From Haloglomus irregulare (GTDB lineage: Archaea; Halobacteriota; Halobacteria; Halobacteriales; Haloarculaceae), in the NCBI RefSeq assembly GCF_007421925.1, contig NZ_QMDX01000004.1:124001-188000 (forward strand): DNA of 64,000 nucleotides, in the 5' to 3' direction. A program made the position numbers and the translations under genes. Positions 11,217-20,337 of the stretch are shown here, in pieces; positions within the stretch are counted from its first letter, which is position 1; every line of letters starts with the position of its first letter. The notes under the pieces were generated by a model. It searched no databases. It saw only the letters and a list, made by a program, of their open reading frames with translations, and was not told the origin of the DNA.

Positions 11217-11987
11217 TCAGGACGGGTCCACCGTCAGCCCGTCCTCCGCGAGCCGGACCTCGCCGTCGTACCGTTCCGCCATCGACGCCAGCATCCCCTC
11301 CTCCTCGCCCCGCGTATGCGGGTAGAGATGGGTCAGGTAGACGGTCCCGTAGTCGCCGCCGGCGAGCGTCGCCCCGAGCGAGGCCGGGGTCGGGTGGTTA
11401 TCCACGTCGACCGCGTCCGGGAACGAGCAGTCGTGGACGAGCGCGTCGGAGCCGTCGGCGAACCGCGCCAGCCGGTCCGTCGCCTCGGAGTCGCCCGAGA
11501 AGGTGAACGTCGGCCCATCGTCGCCCCCGTCGACCGTCCCGAACCGGTACGCGTGACAGTACATCGAGTGGACCGTCTCCATCGCGTCGACGCTGTAGCC
11601 CGCGAGGTCGAACGGCGCCTCGTCGGGTGTCACCTCGCGGAGTCGCAGGTCCAGCCGGTCCTGCATGTAGTCGTGGACGTCCAGCAGCCCCTCCACGAGG
11701 TCGCCCGTTCCCGGGGGCCCGACCACGCGGAGCGACTCGGCCCCGGCCAGCCAGCGGGCCTTCATCAGTGGCATGAGGTCGGAGACGTGGTCGAGATGGT
11801 GGTGGGTCAGGAGGAGGGTGTCGACGCCCTCGTAGCCGACCTCTGTGGCGGCCAGCGAGTGGAGCGCGCCGCTACCGCAGTCGACCAGCAACGGTCCGGC
11901 ATCGCCCTCGGAGTCCACGAGCAGGCCGGTCTGCATCCGCTCGCCGGTCGGCATCGCGCTCCCGGTCCCGAGGAAGGTCACCTGCAT
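11217..11987 (-). CDS. Metallo-beta-lactamase fold hydrolase (RNase Z-like)
   Basis: This 256-residue protein has the RNase Z/ElaC-type metallo-hydrolase fold. The N-terminal strand is MQVTFLGTGSAMPTGERMQT and the zinc motif is LLLTHHHLDHVSDLMPL. The C-terminal ligands are in FSGDSEATDRL, LVHDCSFPD and YLTHLYPHTRG. It lacks the long exosite insertion of true tRNase Z, so it may be a general phosphodiesterase/arylsulfatase-like member. The ATG at 11987 starts exactly at the conserved first strand; a longer extension is not supported. Confidence 0.85.
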   Translation of the reverse strand: MQVTFLGTGSAMPTGERMQTGLLVDSEGDAGPLLVDCGSGALHSLAATEVGYEGVDTLLLTHHHLDHVSDLMPLMKARWLAGAESLRVVGPPGTGDLVEGLLDVHDYMQDRLDLRLREVTPDEAPFDLAGYSVDAMETVHSMYCHAYRFGTVDGGDDGPTFTFSGDSEATDRLARFADGSDALVHDCSFPDAVDVDNHPTPASLGATLAGGDYGTVYLTHLYPHTRGEEEGMLASMAERYDGEVRLAEDGLTVDPS

Positions 11988-12139
11988 ACGGATACCCTCG
12001 GCCGTGCCGGGCAAAGGCGTAGTGGTGGCGTCGTGATGCCGGCCGCCGTCGACGCCACGTTCGACGCCCTCACCGCCCGGCAAAGGTTAAGTCACGTCCT
12101 CGCGTCAGTCCATCCGCACTGAGAGGTGCGTGTCAACAC

Positions 12140-12730
12140 ATGTCAGGCAAACAGCTCCTGATGATCGTCGGCGACTTCGTCGAGGACTACGAGGTCATGG
12201 TCCCGTTCCAGGCGCTCCAGGCCGTCGGGCACGAGGTACACACGGTCTGCCCCGAGAAGTCGTCCGGCGACAGCGTCAAGACTGCCATCCACGATTTCCG
12301 CGGGGACCAGACCTACCTCGAGACCCGCGGCCACGACTTCGAGGTCACCGCGACCATGAGCGAGGTCGACCCAGCGAACTACGACGGCCTCGTCGTCCCG
12401 GGCGGTCGAGCGCCGGAGTACCTCCGGACGTACGACGCCGTCCTCGAGACGGTCCGGCACTTCTTCGAGCACGAGAAGCCGGTCGCCGCGCTCTGTCATG
12501 GCCCGCAGATCCTGGCGGCCGCCGACGTGCTCGACGGCTACGAGATGACCTCGTATCCGGCCGTCCGCGCGGAGGTCGAGGGTGCGGGCTGCTCGTGGGT
12601 CGACGGGGTGACCACGGACCGGAACCTCGTGACCGGGCAGGCCTGGCCGGACCACCCCGAGTGGATCGCGGCCTTCCTCGACCTGCTCGGGACCGATATC
12701 CAGCACGGCGAACCGGTGGTCGCGGACTGA
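12140..12730 (+). CDS. DJ-1/PfpI family protein
   Basis: This 196-residue class I glutamine-amidotransferase-like protein has the nucleophile elbow AALCHGPQILAAADV with cysteine and adjacent histidine, and the upstream LVVPGGRAPEYLR motif with the acidic partner. PfpI members act as proteases, glyoxalases or protein/nucleotide deglycases; which one applies here cannot be told. The N-terminus MSGKQLLMIVGDFVEDYE is complete. It is followed 89 nt later by a histidine kinase on the same strand. Confidence 0.9.
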   Translation: MSGKQLLMIVGDFVEDYEVMVPFQALQAVGHEVHTVCPEKSSGDSVKTAIHDFRGDQTYLETRGHDFEVTATMSEVDPANYDGLVVPGGRAPEYLRTYDAVLETVRHFFEHEKPVAALCHGPQILAAADVLDGYEMTSYPAVRAEVEGAGCSWVDGVTTDRNLVTGQAWPDHPEWIAAFLDLLGTDIQHGEPVVAD

Positions 12731-12819
12731 ACAGCGGGACACACCCGCCCCTCGCCGCGGGCGGGCGTCGGCCCGGCAGAGCCAACCTTATCAACCCCAC
12801 CCACGGTAGGGGGGAGAGC

Positions 12820-13863
12820 ATGGACCGCTCGGAGATGTTCGAGGAGATGGTGGAGACCGTCGGCGTCGGCGTGGGAATCTACGGCGCCGACGGGCGATAC
12901 CGCTACGTCAACCGGGCGTACGCCGACCTGCTCGGATGCGACCGCGAGTCGCTCGTGGGGACCCCCATCTGGGAGGTCGTCCCGGAGTTCGACCGCGACC
13001 GGTTCGAGGACTACTGGGACTCGTTCGAGGGCGGCGAGACACGGACCACGCAGACCGTCCACGAGTTCGAGGGAACGGCCGTCCCGGTGTCGGTGGTGAC
13101 GACCCGGAAGACCATCGAGGGCGCCACCTACCACTTCGGGACCATCCGGGACATCACGGACCTCCGGGAGCGCGAGCGCGAACTCGAGGCCCAGAACGAG
13201 CGGCTGGAGGCCTTCACCGGCGTCGTCAGCCACGACCTCCGGAACCCCCTCTCCGTCGCGAACGGCTACGTCGAGATTCTCAGCGAGGATATCGACCGGG
13301 ACGAACTGGAACTGGTCGACAGCGCGCTGGACCGGATGAGCATCCTCATCGACGACCTGCTCCGCCTGGCCCGCGAGGGACGGGCCATCGACAACCCGGC
13401 GCCCGTCTCCCTGACCGGCGTCGCCGCGGCCGCGCGCAACACCGTCGACAGCGGAGGAGGTACCATCACCATCGAGGACGACATCCGCTTCATGGCCGAC
13501 GAGAGCCGGTTCCAGCAGCTACTGGAGAACCTCATGCGCAACGCCGTGGAGCACGGCTCCACGAGCCCCGACTCGGAAGCTCGGCGGGACGCCGTGGAGC
13601 ACGGGGGCGGGGACGTGACCGTCACCGTCGGCGCGCTGCCGGACGAGCCGGGCTTCTACGTCGAGGACGACGGTCCCGGCATCCCGCCGGAGGACCGCGA
13701 GACGGTCTTCTACCCGGCCACCTCGGACAGCGACCCGGGCCTCGGCCTCGGGCTCGCCATCGTCAAGGAGGTCGTCGATGCCCACGGCTGGGACGTAGCC
13801 GTCACCGAAAGCGCCGACGGCGGCGCCCGGTTCGAGGTGACCGGCGTCCGGACGGAGGCCTGA
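12820..13863 (+). CDS. PAS domain sensor histidine kinase
   Basis: This 347-residue soluble kinase has one PAS domain (about 10-120; GVGIYGADGRYRYVNRAYAD ... IRDITDLRERERELE). A HisKA segment follows with the phospho-acceptor His138 in VVSHDLRNPL. The HATPase has N-box ENLMRNAVEHG, G1 VEDDGPGIPPED and G2 GLGLGLAIVKEVV. No membrane segment or receiver is fused, so the partner response regulator must be elsewhere. A CTTATCA element about 27-32 nt before the ATG and a GGGGGAG ribosome-binding-like stretch both point to this start. Confidence 0.9.
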   Translation: MDRSEMFEEMVETVGVGVGIYGADGRYRYVNRAYADLLGCDRESLVGTPIWEVVPEFDRDRFEDYWDSFEGGETRTTQTVHEFEGTAVPVSVVTTRKTIEGATYHFGTIRDITDLRERERELEAQNERLEAFTGVVSHDLRNPLSVANGYVEILSEDIDRDELELVDSALDRMSILIDDLLRLAREGRAIDNPAPVSLTGVAAAARNTVDSGGGTITIEDDIRFMADESRFQQLLENLMRNAVEHGSTSPDSEARRDAVEHGGGDVTVTVGALPDEPGFYVEDDGPGIPPEDRETVFYPATSDSDPGLGLGLAIVKEVVDAHGWDVAVTESADGGARFEVTGVRTEA

Positions 13864-13997
13864 CGGCGAAAACAACCGAACTGTATGCGGTGTCCGACCA
13901 GTACTGTCGAAGCAGCCGGAATATCCGAACCGTTGTCTCGTTATTGGCGAGAGAGGTGGCGTTCAGACGCCGGCTCCACCGCCTGGCCGAGTCGCGT

Positions 13998-14153
13998 TCA
14001 GGAGCGGTCGGAGTCGTCGGTGACGTGGCCGGCGGGACGCTCGGCGGTGTCGGCCGCGTCGTCGCCCGTCCCCCCGGAGTCGGCCGTAGCGGTCCCGGCG
14101 AGGCCCGTCCCTCCCAGCCCGCCGAGCAGTTCGGTGAACTCCCGTCGCTGCAT
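13998..14153 (-). CDS. Possible 51-residue peptide with twin-arginine-like N-terminus
   Basis: This minus-strand ORF begins MQRREFTELLGGLGGTGLAG. It resembles the haloarchaeal Tat signal start (R-R-E-F, then a Gly/Leu stretch), followed by an acidic Asp/Thr-rich tail ending DDSDRS. GGGGTGG lies just upstream. It is short and ends soon after the putative cleavage site, so it could be a real small secreted peptide or the stump of a lost secreted protein. No family is recognised. Confidence 0.35.
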   Translation of the reverse strand: MQRREFTELLGGLGGTGLAGTATADSGGTGDDAADTAERPAGHVTDDSDRS

Positions 14154-14354
14154 GAACTACCACCCCGTTCCCCGCACCATCCCCAGAGGCTACTGACGCT
14201 TTGCAGGGGTGTTCACCCCACTGAACGCTCGGTACAGGTGCTGAACGGCGGTTCAAGCGGGTCCCCGACGCGTTACACACCCGGCGAACGGGGCGTCAGA
14301 CGCCCGGCACACGGTGCCACAATACCTATACTACCGGAGGGCCGAAACCATGGT

Positions 14355-14510
14355 ATGACGGAACACACCACCCCGTACGTGTTCGGCGATGAACGTGGCG
14401 ACGGCGGCCTGGAGGTCGAGCTGGAGAGCGACCACGGGACCGAGACGGTCATCGTGGACGGTGACGCGATGAGCTACAGGAGCTACCAGAAGTCCACGGA
14501 GGCGGAGTGA
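14355..14510 (+). CDS. Small conserved-type haloarchaeal protein, unknown function
   Basis: This 51-residue acidic protein runs MTEHTTPYVFGDERGDGGLE through TVIVDGDAMSYRSYQKSTEA. The composition is clearly haloarchaeal and third positions are G/C. A CCTATAC element about 25 nt upstream of the ATG fits a leaderless promoter. No domain is recognised and no catalytic motif is visible. Confidence 0.6.
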   Translation: MTEHTTPYVFGDERGDGGLEVELESDHGTETVIVDGDAMSYRSYQKSTEAE

Positions 14511-14634
14511 GGCGGCTCCCTCGGCCGTCGACACCGGTATCAGACGGCAGTCGCCACTCCTGACCCATCCATCGCGACCGGATAGCCGCCGCCCGAGCGG
14601 GGAGGTGAGCGTGAGAAGGGGGTGCCTCGCCGAT

Positions 14635-16476
14635 TCAGTCGTCCGCGGGCGCCTGGGGCGCGCCGACGAGCGACTCGGGTTCGACGCTCGCGTACCGCGC
14701 GACGGCGTCGAACACCTGGTCGGTCATCGCGAACCGCTCGCCGCTGTCGATGGCACGTGACTCGTCGCGGAACCGGGTGTTGACGAACCCCTCGGCCACC
14801 AGCGCACGGCGGCCGTTGCCGTCCTCGATGTCGGCCTGTGCCTGCGAGAGCAACAGTGCGCCCGTCACGACGTCGAAGACGAGGTCGGCGAGCTGTTTGG
14901 CCTGGTACTGGGCGTAGTCGCCGTCCTCGGCCGCCAGCGCGGCGAGCCCGGACTGGAGGTCGGCGAACGCGTCGGCCACCTCGTCGGCCAGGGGTTCGAG
15001 ATGTGGATGCTCGACGGCGTCGAGATGCTCCTGCACGTACGGCAGCAGCGCCTCGGCGGCGCGCTCGCGCTCTAAGGCCCGGAGCACGTCCAGCGACAGG
15101 ACGTTCGAGGGTCCCTCCCAGATGGGAAGCACCTGCACGTCACGGAAGAACCGCTCCGTGACGAACCCCTCGACGTAGCCGTTACCGCCGAGGATCTCCA
15201 TCGCGTAGCTGACATCGTCGACGGCCATCCGGGCGGTCTTGTACTTCGCGACGGGGACGAGCAGTCGCATCAGCTGGTAGGCCCGGGAGTCGTCGCCGGC
15301 CGACCGTTCGTCGGCGTGTCGCGCCGACCGTTCCTCCTGTTCGCGCCGGTCCATGAGCCGCGCGGCCTCGAAGGTGAACGCCGAGGCGGCCTCGTAGTCG
15401 ACGGTCAACTCGACGAGGTCCCGGCGCATCAGGGGGTAGTCCTCGAGGACGCTCCCGAACGCCTCGCGGTCGGCGGCCCGCACCTTCGCGGCGAGCAGCG
15501 TCCGGCCGATGTGGGCGACGGCCGCCGACGCGTTCGACAGCCGGCAGTAGTTCATCATCTCGGCCATATATTTGAAGCCGCGCTCGGGCTCGCCGACGAG
15601 GTACGCCTCGGCGCCCTCGAACTCGATCTCGCCGGTCGGGACCGAGAGGGTGCCCAGCTTCTCCTTCAGCCGGCGGTAGAGCTGCCCGTTCGGCTCCCCT
15701 CCGACCTCGTGGGGGACGACGAACAGCGAGAGGCCGTCGGTGCCCTCCGGTGCGTCAGGTCGACGGGCGAGCGCGAGTGCACCCTGGCCGTCGATGTTGG
15801 AACAGAACCACTTCTCCCCGTACAGCCGGTACACCTCGGCATCCTCGGGGGCGTCGTCCGAGACGGTCTCCGGGTCGGCGGGCTCGGCCCGGACCTCGTT
15901 TGCGCCCACGTCGGACCCGCCCTGTTCCTCCGTGAGGAACATCGCGCCCTCGATATGCGCCTCGGGGTCGTCGGTCGTGAGCCGCTCGAAGAACCCGTCG
16001 AGCGTGCCGTCGTCGAACCTGTCGAGGACCACGGCCGCGCCGACCGTCATCGACGCCGGGCAGGTGAACCCGGGGTCGACGTACGAGAGGAGCGTCTGCA
16101 TCATGAGCGCGTGGGAGAGCCCCAGCGGTTCGTCCCGACCCTCGGGGGCGTGGAAGGGGTCGTGACTCAGACCGAACTCGCCGTAGGCGAGCCGCTCGTT
16201 CTCGAACTGTTTGGGGTGGTACTCGACGTCGTTTTGCACCTCGCCGTAGTCGTCGTACGTATGCAGTTCCGGCGGGTTCCGGTCGATGAGGGCGGAGTTG
16301 TGGGCGATGGTGTGTCCACAGACCGCGCCGAACTCCGATAGCTGGTCGGTCGCCCACTCGCGCTCGTCCTCGGAGTAGATCCGATCGGCGGCGGCACGCA
16401 ACGTGGGGTCGTACTCCCAGTAGTTGCAGCCCGCGGCCTCGTCCAGGGCGGCGTAGTCGATGGGGTCCGTTGTCAT
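14635..16476 (-). CDS. Acyl-CoA dehydrogenase, AidB-like
   Basis: This 613-residue flavoprotein is longer than ordinary acyl-CoA dehydrogenases (about 380). It has the AidB-type layout: a helical N-terminal cap, a FAD-binding middle with MFLTEEQGGSDVGANEVRAE and EKWFCSNIDGQGA, and a C-terminal alpha domain with YAMEILGGNGYVEGFVTERF and DVQVLPIWEGPSNVLSLDVL. A helical tail follows. AidB relatives are implicated in alkylation-damage response or branched-chain acyl oxidation; the substrate here is not known. The ATG at 16476 gives the complete N-terminus. Confidence 0.88.
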   Translation of the reverse strand: MTTDPIDYAALDEAAGCNYWEYDPTLRAAADRIYSEDEREWATDQLSEFGAVCGHTIAHNSALIDRNPPELHTYDDYGEVQNDVEYHPKQFENERLAYGEFGLSHDPFHAPEGRDEPLGLSHALMMQTLLSYVDPGFTCPASMTVGAAVVLDRFDDGTLDGFFERLTTDDPEAHIEGAMFLTEEQGGSDVGANEVRAEPADPETVSDDAPEDAEVYRLYGEKWFCSNIDGQGALALARRPDAPEGTDGLSLFVVPHEVGGEPNGQLYRRLKEKLGTLSVPTGEIEFEGAEAYLVGEPERGFKYMAEMMNYCRLSNASAAVAHIGRTLLAAKVRAADREAFGSVLEDYPLMRRDLVELTVDYEAASAFTFEAARLMDRREQEERSARHADERSAGDDSRAYQLMRLLVPVAKYKTARMAVDDVSYAMEILGGNGYVEGFVTERFFRDVQVLPIWEGPSNVLSLDVLRALERERAAEALLPYVQEHLDAVEHPHLEPLADEVADAFADLQSGLAALAAEDGDYAQYQAKQLADLVFDVVTGALLLSQAQADIEDGNGRRALVAEGFVNTRFRDESRAIDSGERFAMTDQVFDAVARYASVEPESLVGAPQAPADD

Positions 16477-16520
16477 ACGTCAGGCCTCGGTGTCGGCCCG
16501 CATAAACGCCTCGCTCGCGG

Positions 16521-18602
16521 TCAGCTATCCGCGGTCGTCACGTCGGTGAACTCGAAGCGGGCCCCGCCGTCGCTACCGGCGGTGGCGGCCACCGACCAGC
16601 CGTGGGCCTCGGCGCACTCGGCCACGATGCGGAGCCCGAACCCGGTCCCCCCCTCGCCGGTGGTGTAGCCGCGCTCGAACACGCGGTCGCGCCGCGCCGG
16701 CGGGATGCCGGGGCCGTCGTCCTCGACGTAGAACCCCGACTCGCCGGGGAGGTCGTCGATGCGTACCGTCACGGGCGTATCGGCCGACGTTCCCTCCCCG
16801 TCACCCGGGTCAGCCGCCCCGTGCCCGCCCGAACCATCAACGCTCCCGTCGGCGGTGGCCTGCGAGGGCGCCGGGTCGGACCCGTGTTCGACCGCGTTCC
16901 GGAACAGGTTCTCCAGCAGCTGCTGGAGCCGGCTCTCGGCGGCGCGAACGGTCCGGTCCGTCCCGGCGTGGAGCGTCGCGTCCCCGGTAGCGACCACGTC
17001 CCACGCGCGTTCGGCGACCACGTCGAGATCGACGTCGCCGAACTCGGTGACCCGTCCCCCCTCGCGGGCCAGCGCGAGCAGGTCCTCGACGAGCGCATTC
17101 ATCCGGTCCAGTCCCCGGTGTGCGCGGTCCAGCTCGCCGAGGTCCTCCCGCTGCTCGGCCAGCTCCAGCGAGCCGCGGACGACGTTGATGGGATTGCGGA
17201 GGTCGTGGCTGATGACGCTGGCGAACTCCTCCAACCGCTCGTTCTGTCGCTCCAGCTCGTGCTCGCGGATCTTCCGTTCCGTGATGTCCCGAATCACGCC
17301 GACCGTTCCCCGAAACTCGTCCTCGAACGGGAGTAGCGAGACGTGGTTCTCGCAGGTGATCCGCTCCCCGTCGGCGGTGCGGATCGTCATCTCGTAGGTC
17401 CCCCGGTCGCGGCCGGTGACGAGCAGCGACTCGATGAGCTCCTCGCCGCGTCGGACGTCCTCCGCCGGGAGCACCTTCGAGACGTGTTCGCCGAGGAGTT
17501 CGTCCTCGGCGTAGCCGGTCATCCCGACGATGCGGTCGGTGACGAAGCCGAACCGACCCGCGGCGTCGATGACGTACACCGGGTCGCCCGACGCTTCGAC
17601 GATGCTCTCGTACCGCTCCAGCTCGCGCTCGCGCCGTTTCAGCCGCCGGCGCGCCTCGGCCCCGTCGAGGGCACCCGCGATGGTCTCCGCCAGCTCCGTC
17701 AGGATGGCGCGTTCGGTCCCGTCGAACGCGGCCCGGCGCCCGGCGTAGAGGGTGAGCAGCCCGTGGTCGGACTCGCTCCCCTGCAACGGGAGGACGATGA
17801 CCGAGCGGAACTCGTACCGCGCAGCGACCTCGTGCCACGGCTCGAAGCTCGGGTCCTCGGGGATGTCCTGTGCGACCTGCGACTCGCCGGTCCGTACCGC
17901 CCGACCCGCGGGCCCGCGCCCCTCTGGGGTGTCGCCGGTCCGGATGTCGGCGGAGTCGAGGTAGTCGGCCGCGTCCCCACCTGTCGCCCGTGCGACGATG
18001 GCTCCCGTCTCGGGGTCGGGGCCGCCGATCCAGGCGAACCGATACGGGTCCGCGGCCGCGACCGTCTCGCAGACCATCCGCTCGATCTCGGCCACCGTGT
18101 CAGCCCCCGTGATACGCCGGTTGACACGGCGGATGAGCCGGTTGACGCGCTCCAGTTCGCCGGCGCGGTGTCGCTGTCGCGCCGCCGTCACTGCCTTCCG
18201 GACCCGGTTCGCGAGTAGCGCGTACTGTTCGGTGCTGAACTCCTTGCGGAGGCAGTCGGTCACGCCCGCGGCGATGGCCTCGCTGGCGACCGACTCGTCG
18301 CCGGTCCCGGCGAACAGGAGGAAGGGGATGTCGCCGTGGCGTTCGCGGACGGCCCGCAGCAGTTGGATACCGTCGAGCGTGGGCATCTCGTAGCCGCTGA
18401 CGACCGCGTCGAACGGCTCGTCCGCCAGCCGGTCGAGTGCTCGGGAGGGGTCGGTCTCGGTTCCGACGGACAGCGACGGGTCCGCGCGCTCCAGATGACG
18501 AGCCGCCTGCTCGCAGAACGCCTCGTCGTCGTCCACGTGAAGGAGACGGATAGCTCCGTCCGGCCCCGAGGTCCCCCCATCCTCGGCGCTCGAGCCCTGC
18601 AT
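16521..18602 (-). CDS. Hybrid sensor kinase: degenerate receiver-GAF-PAS-HisKA-HATPase
   Basis: This 693-residue cytoplasmic protein starts with a receiver domain (about 18-130; LLHVDDDEAF). A GAF domain follows (about 165-310, IERMVCETVAAADPYRFAWI), then PAS (about 325-440, VYVIDAAGRFGFVTDRIVGM). The HisKA motif is ASVISHDLRNPINVV. The ATPase has ENLFRNAVEHG, EDDGPGIPPARRDRVF and GGTGFGLRIV. The receiver position that normally carries the phospho-acceptor Asp is Gly70 in AVVSGYEMP, so this receiver probably cannot be phosphorylated in the usual way. The closely similar kinase at 47158-49449 keeps its Asp. Confidence 0.9.
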   Translation of the reverse strand: MQGSSAEDGGTSGPDGAIRLLHVDDDEAFCEQAARHLERADPSLSVGTETDPSRALDRLADEPFDAVVSGYEMPTLDGIQLLRAVRERHGDIPFLLFAGTGDESVASEAIAAGVTDCLRKEFSTEQYALLANRVRKAVTAARQRHRAGELERVNRLIRRVNRRITGADTVAEIERMVCETVAAADPYRFAWIGGPDPETGAIVARATGGDAADYLDSADIRTGDTPEGRGPAGRAVRTGESQVAQDIPEDPSFEPWHEVAARYEFRSVIVLPLQGSESDHGLLTLYAGRRAAFDGTERAILTELAETIAGALDGAEARRRLKRRERELERYESIVEASGDPVYVIDAAGRFGFVTDRIVGMTGYAEDELLGEHVSKVLPAEDVRRGEELIESLLVTGRDRGTYEMTIRTADGERITCENHVSLLPFEDEFRGTVGVIRDITERKIREHELERQNERLEEFASVISHDLRNPINVVRGSLELAEQREDLGELDRAHRGLDRMNALVEDLLALAREGGRVTEFGDVDLDVVAERAWDVVATGDATLHAGTDRTVRAAESRLQQLLENLFRNAVEHGSDPAPSQATADGSVDGSGGHGAADPGDGEGTSADTPVTVRIDDLPGESGFYVEDDGPGIPPARRDRVFERGYTTGEGGTGFGLRIVAECAEAHGWSVAATAGSDGGARFEFTDVTTADS

Positions 18603-18739
18603 GTCGCCGGGTTACGTCACTGTGACATATAAATCGGGTGTCCACTCCCCGACTGCTTTCGATCGGCGGCTGACTCCGGGGAACGTCGTGCCTGGGGGGC
18701 AGCCGCCTGACGCGACCGATGTCCGGGGGTCGAAACCCC

Positions 18740-19396
18740 CTACAGTGGTTCGACGAGGTCCGTTAACGCGGCTCGCGGGTCGTCGGCCTTCGCGACCCCG
18801 GAGGCGAGGAGGACCCCCTCGGCACCCAACTCGCGTGCGGCGACCACGTCGTCACCGGTCGAGATGCCGGCGCCGCAGAAGACGTCCACGTCGGGGTCGA
18901 CGGCTGCGACGGCCGCGACGGCGTCCTCGACGATGTCCGGGTCCGCCGCGGAGACCGGCGTTCCGGTGCCGATGAGTTCGGGCGGTTCGACCGCGACGGC
19001 GTCCGGACCGAGGGCGGCCGCGGCGGCGACCTGTGTGGGCGTGTTGCCACAGACGACGGTCTCCAGGCCGGTCCGGTCGGCCGCGTCGACGGCGCCGTCG
19101 ATGCGGTCCAACCGGAGTCGGCGCTCGGAGTGGTTGCAGAGCGTCCCGACCGCGCCGGCGTCGGCGAGGGTCTCGGCGAGCGCGTGGCCGGTGCTACTCC
19201 CGGGGGGCACGGGGTCGACGTGCTGGGCGAACGGTTCGGCGTCACTCCCGGCCAGCGCGTCGGTCACCGCGCGGAGGTCGGCCGCCTCGGGCGCGACGGC
19301 GATGCGGGCCTCGGTGTCGGCGGCCACGTCGGCGGCCGCCTCGGCCACCGCGACCGGGTCACAGGGGTACGTCTTCAGGTTGACGAGGACGAACAT
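18740..19396 (-). CDS. tpiA: Triosephosphate isomerase
   Basis: This 218-residue archaeal-type TIM interconverts dihydroxyacetone phosphate and glyceraldehyde 3-phosphate. The active-site lysine is in VNLKTYP, the histidine in LCNHSERRL and the catalytic glutamate in [11 protein letters not shown]. The phosphate loop is seen at the C-terminus ([11 protein letters not shown] and [11 protein letters not shown]). The length is the short archaeal form, about 30 residues less than bacterial TIM. It is a single gene with no glycolytic neighbours. Confidence 0.95.
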   Translation of the reverse strand: MFVLVNLKTYPCDPVAVAEAAADVAADTEARIAVAPEAADLRAVTDALAGSDAEPFAQHVDPVPPGSSTGHALAETLADAGAVGTLCNHSERRLRLDRIDGAVDAADRTGLETVVCGNTPTQVAAAAALGPDAVAVEPPELIGTGTPVSAADPDIVEDAVAAVAAVDPDVDVFCGAGISTGDDVVAARELGAEGVLLASGVAKADDPRAALTDLVEPL

Positions 19397-19454
19397 ACCG
19401 GTCGCGCGACCGCTCGTCGCAAGTAGCTACCGCTTCGGGCCGCGTTGGCGGGAC

Positions 19455-19697
19455 CTATCGCATCTCCTCGGGGTCGAGACAGGCGTCGGCGTCGGCGGTG
19501 AGCCAGGTCGACATCCGCTCGATGTGGCTGGCCTCCGGCGGGTACATCGTCACCCGGTCGGGTTCGCCGGCGTACTGGACGAGCGTCGACGCGAGGCGCG
19601 GCCGCGCCGCCGGTTCACTCGCGCCATCCCCTTGCCCCCGCACCACACCGCTGTTCACGCGCGGTTCGTCCGTGTTCTCGGAGTCATGTATCGACAT
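19455..19697 (-). CDS. Short haloarchaeal protein (DUF7511-like), copy 1
   Basis: This 80-residue acidic protein has a disordered N-terminal half and a conserved C-terminal part: YAGEPDRVTMYPPEAS, then MSTWLTADADACLDPEEMR. The pattern (Y..P D..T.YP.....R..TWL.A....D...MR) matches a small haloarchaeal family that I associate with DUF7511; its function is unknown. A second copy lies at 20017-20238, with only one 61-residue gene on the opposite strand between them. Confidence 0.7.
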   Translation of the reverse strand: MSIHDSENTDEPRVNSGVVRGQGDGASEPAARPRLASTLVQYAGEPDRVTMYPPEASHIERMSTWLTADADACLDPEEMR

Positions 19698-19807
19698 GTG
19701 TTCGGGTTGCCCGCGTCCGTCCCCTGGACCACGAGTTAGTAGCTTCTGCGCGGGGGGAGTGAAGGGGCTGGCGCTTGATATTTACGGGTCCGACCACAGG
19801 TCCGGAC

Positions 19808-19993
19808 ATGTCCGACCTGCACGGAGCGCGCGTCGCGGTGACAGTCGACGGTGAACGGCGGACGGGTGCCGTCATCAGGACGACCTACACGAGCAAGTAC
19901 GGCCAGCCGCTGGTCGCGGTCGCCCTCGACGAGCCCCTCCCCGGCGGGCGCGAGCAGCACGTCGCCCCTGCGGACGCCGTCGAGCGTTGCTGA
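19808..19993 (+). CDS. Small protein of unknown function between duplicated DUF7511-like genes
   Basis: This 61-residue protein starts MSDLHGARVAVTVDGERRTG and continues GQPLVAVALDEPLPGGREQH, suggesting a small beta-barrel. A TATA-like GATATTTA centred about 28 nt before the ATG supports a leaderless start at this codon. It is encoded opposite to its two neighbours. No family was recognised. Confidence 0.6.
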   Translation: MSDLHGARVAVTVDGERRTGAVIRTTYTSKYGQPLVAVALDEPLPGGREQHVAPADAVERC

Positions 19994-20016
19994 ATCCGGA
20001 CCGCTCTGCCGCGGGG

Positions 20017-20238
20017 TCAGCGCATCGCCTCGAGGTCCCGGAAGGCGTCGGCGTCGGCGGTGAGCCAGGTCGACATCCGGGCGACGTCGTCGGTATCGGC
20101 GGGATACACCGTCCGCCGGTCCGGCCGGTCGTCGTACGGGACGCGCGTCGCCGACAGGACCCGCGGCCGCCCGGGCCCCTGTTCGGTCCCCTCGGTGTCG
20201 GTGCCTCCCTCCTGCCGTGGGTCGGACGCGGCCATCAT
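20017..20238 (-). CDS. Short haloarchaeal protein (DUF7511-like), copy 2
   Basis: This 73-residue paralogue of the gene at 19455-19697 has the same C-terminal pattern (YDDRPDRRTVYPADTD, then MSTWLTADADAFRDLEAMR) and an unrelated N-terminal half. The CTTATGCC element at 20261-20266 lies 26 nt before the first of two adjacent ATG codons, supporting the start at 20238. Function unknown. Confidence 0.7.
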   Translation of the reverse strand: MMAASDPRQEGGTDTEGTEQGPGRPRVLSATRVPYDDRPDRRTVYPADTDDVARMSTWLTADADAFRDLEAMR

Positions 20239-20337
20239 CCGGGTTACCCGACACGAGAGGCATAAGCGATGCTATGAGCCCTATTGTGGAGTGGATACCG
20301 GATGGAACCGCTACGAGGGTCCGCGTCGGTGGGCCGC

